The notes under the pieces were generated by a model. The model was not told the DNA's origin, made no database searches, and saw only the letters and a program-made list of their open reading frames with translations. From [Eubacterium] infirmum (GTDB lineage: Bacteria > Bacillota > Clostridia > Peptostreptococcales > Anaerovoracaceae), in NCBI GenBank assembly GCA_900450455.1, contig UGGN01000001.1, positions 1,364,001 through 1,428,000 of the forward strand: 64,000 nucleotides of DNA. The letters run 5' to 3'. The position numbers and the translations under genes were made by a program. This document shows positions 60,178 to 64,000 of the stretch, piece by piece. Numbering within the stretch: the first letter of the stretch is position 1; each line of letters begins with the position of its first letter.

Positions 60178-61626
60178 TTAGTTATCTTCTGTCTCTTCTT
60201 TGATTTCCTTGTGCTTTTGATTCTTTAGGAAAGTAATTATAGAACCTGTGTATACTTCCAGCTTGTCTTTATTGACAACTACATTCACAAGCTTAAGCTT
60301 TGGATTCTTTTGAGCTATAAATACTGCAGGGGTAGTTTGGACGCAGTTCTTAAATTCCAGACTGGAACGGTCGTACTCCTTATATGCTTCAATAATTTCT
60401 CTTTGAAATCTAGTAATATTGTCTTCATCAAATTCTTTGGAAAGTGGCTGAACCCTAGATAATCTATTATATGTTATTCCCGCAAGTGAACAGGTCGTTG
60501 CATACTGATTATCAAGCTCTGTTTGATTTGTCTTATCTAAGCTATAGCCTTGAGCGGATATAGTGAAGACTTCACCGTTTGTCGCAATAGTTCCAATATT
60601 AGATATGGTTACTATCTCATCATCTGTATTCCTATAGAAGACGCCGTCAGCCAGTGTATAAAGTGAACTTATAAGTGTGTTCTGGCTTTCTTTGGTGTAG
60701 ACTGTACCAGGAAGGGTGATAGGTTCGTACTTATAGCTTGCCTTTGGATAGTCTTCCTTGTATTTTTTATCAAATTTCTCTATTGCTTTATCCAGCTTTG
60801 CAGTAAACTTCTCAACATCGTCTTCGCTTACCACTATAACCATTTCAGCGTTCTTGGGATATGAGCTTGAACTATTACCTCCTGATATGCTTGAAAGTTC
60901 AAAGATTAGCGAGTTTGTTTTAAACGATGCAAGCAAATCACCGAACATTTTAACAGGATTTGGATAGGATGAGATTCTTCCATCCGGTGTACCACCTGTT
61001 AATCCGCTTATAGATATCTTATATGCTGTTGTCAATGTAGGAGCTTCTGTTGCCAGTTTTCCTGAAAACAGGTAGTTGCTGTATCCACCTGAGTTTACAG
61101 ACCAAAGAGCCTTGTGTCCACCTGATAAGCTTATAACCTTAGTGTTGTCTTTAAAATATTTTTTGCTTAATTTATCAAGTGAAGAGTAGTCGCCGTTTGA
61201 TATTGGTGAAAATATAACATTCAGTTCACCTGTATTCTCGTTGTTCTTGATAATGTATAGAGCAGAAGCGATGGCATCCATGCTGTCGGCGAAGCTATCA
61301 GCATCGTAGCTACATACAACTGTAACGGGCGCAGCATCTATATATGCTTCGGAAGCGGCCATAGACATTATGATGTTCCCTTGGTTGTCTTTTTCATATT
61401 TTAGGTTTTTTGATTTAGCCCAGTTGAGTAGGTATTCTTGAATCTTGTTGTTGTCTGTCAAAGTTTCAGCTGAGTCCAGCAGGTCAGTTCTATATGCGAA
61501 TGCCTTTGACGCAATTTTTTCATTCAAAGGTATCTCGCTATCCGATGACTTTTTTCCACATCCTGCAAGCGCCAATGTGAGTATTAGCAGTAAAGAAATT
61601 AACGAAATATATATTATTTTTTTCAA
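60178..61626 (-). CDS. Lipoprotein resembling a metal-site-less M20 dipeptidase (PepD type)
   Basis: A 482-residue lipoprotein: signal peptide with lipobox LALAGC (Cys about 22). The rest follows the layout of aminoacyl-histidine dipeptidases (M20C): VTVVCSYDADSF...DAIASALYII near the first metal block, SVNSGGYSNYLF, ISGLTGGTPDGRIS for the lid, and SSISGGNSSSSYPKNAE. The metal ligands are missing: no HxD, no E-E pair, and GGT instead of GGH. TTG 61626 is chosen for GGAGGTG; ATG 61647 is possible. Probably a pseudo-enzyme or solute-binding protein. Confidence 0.65.
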   Translation of the reverse strand: MKKIIYISLISLLLILTLALAGCGKKSSDSEIPLNEKIASKAFAYRTDLLDSAETLTDNNKIQEYLLNWAKSKNLKYEKDNQGNIIMSMAASEAYIDAAPVTVVCSYDADSFADSMDAIASALYIIKNNENTGELNVIFSPISNGDYSSLDKLSKKYFKDNTKVISLSGGHKALWSVNSGGYSNYLFSGKLATEAPTLTTAYKISISGLTGGTPDGRISSYPNPVKMFGDLLASFKTNSLIFELSSISGGNSSSSYPKNAEMVIVVSEDDVEKFTAKLDKAIEKFDKKYKEDYPKASYKYEPITLPGTVYTKESQNTLISSLYTLADGVFYRNTDDEIVTISNIGTIATNGEVFTISAQGYSLDKTNQTELDNQYATTCSLAGITYNRLSRVQPLSKEFDEDNITRFQREIIEAYKEYDRSSLEFKNCVQTTPAVFIAQKNPKLKLVNVVVNKDKLEVYTGSIITFLKNQKHKEIKEETEDN

Positions 61627-61727
61627 ATTTTCACCTCCGTAAAACAATCGTGAAAAACTTTGTAAATTACTCTTTGATTTAAGTTGAAAATACTTTATAA
61701 TAATAGCATATCAAAGGAGATACCGCA

Positions 61728-62270
61728 ATGGAAACGAAGAACTTGATTATTAGAGAAAGTACATTTGATGATTGCTCATACTTTGCTGATTGGGAATCCG
61801 ATATAGCAGTAACTGAGTTCTTTTCGATTGACGAAAGTAGGAACTACGAAGAGGTTGTTACTGAATTTATAGAAAATGGTAATGATGATACAAAGAGACA
61901 GTTCACCATTTTACAGAAACCAAATGATGTTCCGATTGGTAGAATCTATCTTTCAAGACTTGATAGTAATAGCGACTCAGTAGATATAACTAGGATTTAT
62001 ATTGCCGATCCAAAGCTAAGAAATCAAGGTTTAGGTAGGGAAGCATTGCTTTCAATTCTTGAATATGCATTTATAAGCTTGCATATGGAGAGAGTGACTA
62101 TTGATCACTTTATCAAGAATGAGGCGGCAGCTCAACTATATGATAAGCTGGGATTCAAGTCAGAGGGTATACTACGAAGTGCAACCAAGAAGAATGGAAA
62201 GTATTACGACTTACATTTGAAATCAATGATTAGAGCGGAATATATTGGTCTTGATCGCACGCTTGTATAA
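61728..62270 (+). CDS. GNAT acetyltransferase (RimJ/RimL-like)
   Basis: A 180-residue N-acetyltransferase: NLIIRESTFDDCSYFADWE at the start, acetyl-CoA loop DPKLRNQGLGREAL (about 102-115), then ALLSILEYAFISLHMERVTIDHF and NEAAAQLYDKLGFKSEGILR. Typical of RimJ/RimL-like transferases acting on protein N-termini or small amines; substrate unknown. AAAGGAGATA precedes the ATG. Confidence 0.9.
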   Translation: METKNLIIRESTFDDCSYFADWESDIAVTEFFSIDESRNYEEVVTEFIENGNDDTKRQFTILQKPNDVPIGRIYLSRLDSNSDSVDITRIYIADPKLRNQGLGREALLSILEYAFISLHMERVTIDHFIKNEAAAQLYDKLGFKSEGILRSATKKNGKYYDLHLKSMIRAEYIGLDRTLV

Positions 62271-62296
62271 ATCGCGGAATTCAAGCAAAAAAGTAC

Positions 62297-62326
62297 TTGT
62301 ATTATACTTATTGACTATGGTATAAT
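62297..62326 (+). promoter_or_regulatory. Promoter of rpmB
   Basis: TTGTAT (62297-62302), 18 bp, TATAAT (62321-62326), about 97 bp before the ATG. The leader has no recognisable L28 or L10-type structure. Confidence 0.55.
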
Positions 62327-62422
62327 GCTACTTGCGGTTATTCAATCTATAGCCCCAAAACATACAAAAAGGTAATAAACCATATATCTGGATATACAAT
62401 TTTTAACAAGGAGGTGCGGCAA

Positions 62423-62614
62423 ATGTCAAGAAAGTGTGAGATTTGCGGAAAAGGTCAGGTTTCCGGAAATAATGTTTCCCATTCAATGAGACATACAAGA
62501 AGAAAATGGAATGCTAACATTCAGACCGTAAGAATCAATGACAACGGTACAGTAAGAAGAGCGAATGTATGCACAAGGTGCATGAGATCAAACAAGATTG
62601 ACCGCGCCCTCTAA
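62423..62614 (+). CDS. rpmB: Ribosomal protein bL28, zinc-binding form
   Basis: A 63-residue large-subunit protein: SRKCEICGKG and VCTRCMRS give the four cysteines of the C+ (zinc ribbon) form, and SHSMRHTRRKW is the rRNA-binding centre. Start 62423 has AAGGAGGTG; the upstream ATG at 62414 would read through it. A terminator follows. Confidence 0.95.
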   Translation: MSRKCEICGKGQVSGNNVSHSMRHTRRKWNANIQTVRINDNGTVRRANVCTRCMRSNKIDRAL

Positions 62615-62630
62615 TCAATAGGGACTAACT

Positions 62631-62662
62631 CCGCGAAGGCTTTTGCTTTTGCGGTTTTTTTT
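62631..62662 (+). terminator. Terminator of rpmB
   Basis: CCGCgAAgGC pairs with GCtTTtGCGG around TTTT, followed by eight T. Confidence 0.75.
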
Positions 62663-62679
62663 ATCGGAGAAGATGAGAT

Positions 62680-63093
62680 ATGTCTGTATATAAATACACA
62701 AATCAGGGCAGAATAAGCTTTTCAGACAGAGTTGTTGCAACGGAAATCATAGATGTAATAAATAGTAAAAAGTATGACGATTTACTATGGATATCTACAG
62801 CCAAGGGAAAATTTCTTCTGGAAGATGGTGTTATACCATCCGGCGATAGCCTGAAGAATATTGAGATAAGTTTTGATGAGGATAAGCATCTAAGAATTAA
62901 ATATTATGCCATAGTTAGGTTTGGCGAGAGTATCAAGAGCCTTCTCAAGAAACTTAATCAGGAAATCGTAAAGCATCTTCAGGAGAGATTAAGTATAAGT
63001 CCTTCTGAAATTATTGTCGTCATAACAGGTGTTAAATCAGAGAATGTTTCGTCCAGAAACATGGAGTTCAAATTCAAGTATGGAGATAAATGA
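62680..63093 (+). CDS. Asp23/Gls24-like protein
   Basis: A 137-residue protein with GRISFSDRVVATEI at the start and LRIKYYAIVRFGESIKSLLKKLNQEIVKHLQERLSISPSEIIVVITGV, the pattern of the Asp23/Gls24 (YloU) family. The centre is diverged. B. subtilis YloU lies between rpmB and the fatty acid kinase yloV, then recG follows; here recG starts inside this gene and no yloV is present. Cell envelope stress is the usual theme. TATCGGAG precedes the ATG. Confidence 0.65.
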   Translation: MSVYKYTNQGRISFSDRVVATEIIDVINSKKYDDLLWISTAKGKFLLEDGVIPSGDSLKNIEISFDEDKHLRIKYYAIVRFGESIKSLLKKLNQEIVKHLQERLSISPSEIIVVITGVKSENVSSRNMEFKFKYGDK

Positions 63094-64000
63094 TAGCATA
63101 AGTGTACTAAAGGGTATAGGTCGAAAGAAAGCAGATATCTTCCACGAAATGGGAATTGAAACAATTGAAGATTTGGCTCTTTATTTCCCTAAATCATATG
63201 AGGATAGACGAAGTGTGACACCTATATCTGAGCTTAGAGCAGGTAGCAAAGTTCTCATTCAGGCAAGGATTGTAAATAAGAGAATGGGGGCTAACAGGTT
63301 TAAGAAAAAGACGCCGCTTATGCTCAATGTGAGCGATGATAGCGGAATGCTTGAAGTTGTTTTTTTTAACGGATATTTTTTGAATAAACTCTTTGATATT
63401 GGAAAAGAATATGTATTCTATGGAAGCGTAAGCGAGAATCTAAATAGATTTCAAATTGTCCATCCTGAGTTTGCACTTGCAGGCAGCAGCGATGATGTAA
63501 GGGGGATTATTCCTATATATTCTTTGCGACAGGGAATTTCACAGAAAGAAATGCGACGTATGCAAATGGATATTAAAGATATTTATTCCAGCATCAAAGA
63601 GTGGATTCCGGAAGATATTATCCGTAAAAACAGGCTTGCTTCACTTGATTTTGCAATATCTAATATGCATTTTCCCAGTAATGCTAAGAAGGTCTTACAG
63701 AGTAGATATAGGCTTGTCTTTGATGAACTATTTACGCTTGAGACAGGTCTCATGTACATGAAAGGTGCTTACGGTGAAGTAAGAGGAATTTCAATAGATA
63801 TAAGCGAGGGAGATAAGTTTATTTCAAAGCTTCCTTTTGAGCTCACGAGCGGTCAAGTGGAGTCATGGAATGAAATCAAAGATGACCTAAAAAAACATAA
63901 AAAAATGAATAGACTTCTGCAAGGAGATGTAGGCTCTGGTAAAACCATAATAGCTGAAGCAGCTATGCTTTCTGCCGCGGCATCAGGTTATCAAAGCGTT
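63080..64000 (+). CDS. recG: ATP-dependent DNA helicase RecG, N-terminal part
   Basis: The gene runs off the right edge; 307 codons are visible. The wedge domain has LKGIGRKKADIFHEMGIETIEDLALYFPKSYEDRR near the start, and an OB-fold with VVFFNGYFLNKLF near 90. The helicase begins with LPFELTSGQVES and Walker A LLQGDVGSGKT near 280. RecG remodels stalled forks and resolves Holliday junctions. ATG 63080 overlaps the Asp23-like gene by 14 bp; no strong ribosome binding site fixes it. Confidence 0.9.
   Translation, partial: MEINDSISVLKGIGRKKADIFHEMGIETIEDLALYFPKSYEDRRSVTPISELRAGSKVLIQARIVNKRMGANRFKKKTPLMLNVSDDSGMLEVVFFNGYFLNKLFDIGKEYVFYGSVSENLNRFQIVHPEFALAGSSDDVRGIIPIYSLRQGISQKEMRRMQMDIKDIYSSIKEWIPEDIIRKNRLASLDFAISNMHFPSNAKKVLQSRYRLVFDELFTLETGLMYMKGAYGEVRGISIDISEGDKFISKLPFELTSGQVESWNEIKDDLKKHKKMNRLLQGDVGSGKTIIAEAAMLSAAASGYQSV

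Noticed and set aside
62327..62422. Autogenous ribosomal protein leader before rpmB
   Set aside because: No stable or recognisable structure could be drawn from the sequence.

Overview
The window looks like a chromosomal stretch of a low-GC, Gram-positive anaerobe of the Bacillota, most likely class Clostridia. Evidence: strong AGGAGG-type ribosome binding sites, frequent TTG and GTG starts, cell-wall sorting signals of the xPNTG type, a CIRCE/HrcA operator, a combined flavin reductase-rubredoxin, and the order rpmB - Asp23-like gene - recG. The genus cannot be fixed from sequence alone. No rRNA, tRNA or CRISPR array was recognised.

Layout. (1) 1-4.8 kb: a TrmA/RlmD-type RNA m5U methyltransferase whose 3' end is partly duplicated, a SAM methyltransferase, a PD-(D/E)XK-like protein, an unknown 149-residue protein and a CbrC-family protein. 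(2) 4.9-6.7 kb: a sortase-anchored beta-helix surface protein. (3) 7-12 kb: an unstable accessory region. It holds two copies of a small-membrane-protein plus SdpI module (one copy decayed), a second near-identical copy of the 149-residue gene lying inside a truncated SGNH hydrolase, a gene broken by a 29-bp tandem duplication, an ISL3 transposase remnant, a cluster of CACCCACACG repeats, and a self-contained XRE regulator/membrane protein pair with palindromic operators. (4) 12-21 kb: mostly housekeeping and stress genes: S66 peptidase, CPBP protease, zinc macrodomain hydrolase, an EgtUV/OpuC-like ABC transporter, an alpha/beta hydrolase, an MBL hydrolase, YgbA-like protein and a secreted protein with 18-residue repeats. 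(5) 21.7-36.7 kb: a long, mostly co-directional run of small acidic proteins (SUKH/SMI1-KNR4, DUF4241, DUF4261, ankyrin, beta-propeller-like), interleaved with two DUF2207 membrane proteins and LemA. It resembles a polyimmunity locus without a visible toxin. (6) 36.8-48.4 kb: a uracil-DNA glycosylase family protein, a second sortase-anchored repeat protein, flavin-binding PNPOx-like proteins, an EamA exporter, a split chromate transporter, a DXS-like transketolase and nrdAB behind a pair of NrdR-box-like sites. (7) 48.5-49.2 kb: an IS200-type element. (8) 49.2-64 kb: flavin reductase-rubredoxin, the YibE/F pair, pirin, a 26-residue membrane microprotein, aroK/aroE, an ABC exporter, htpG under a CIRCE element, a GH25 muramidase, a lipoprotein that looks like a metal-site-less M20 peptidase, a GNAT acetyltransferase, rpmB, an Asp23-like gene and the start of recG.

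How the genes relate. Short operons are marked by overlaps: the ABC ATPase/permease-SBP pair (8 bp), chrA halves (adjacent), YibE/F pair (4 bp), ABC exporter (8 bp) and PNPOx/EamA (4 bp). Convergent pairs share bidirectional hairpin terminators (13.08, 30.04, 57.19 and 60.16 kb). Most genes are on the + strand, which suggests a leading-strand replichore. The most notable signals are the immunity-like gene array, the reversible-looking 29-bp frameshift, the dead-enzyme lipoprotein, the 26-residue microprotein and the repressor-operator layout at 10 kb.
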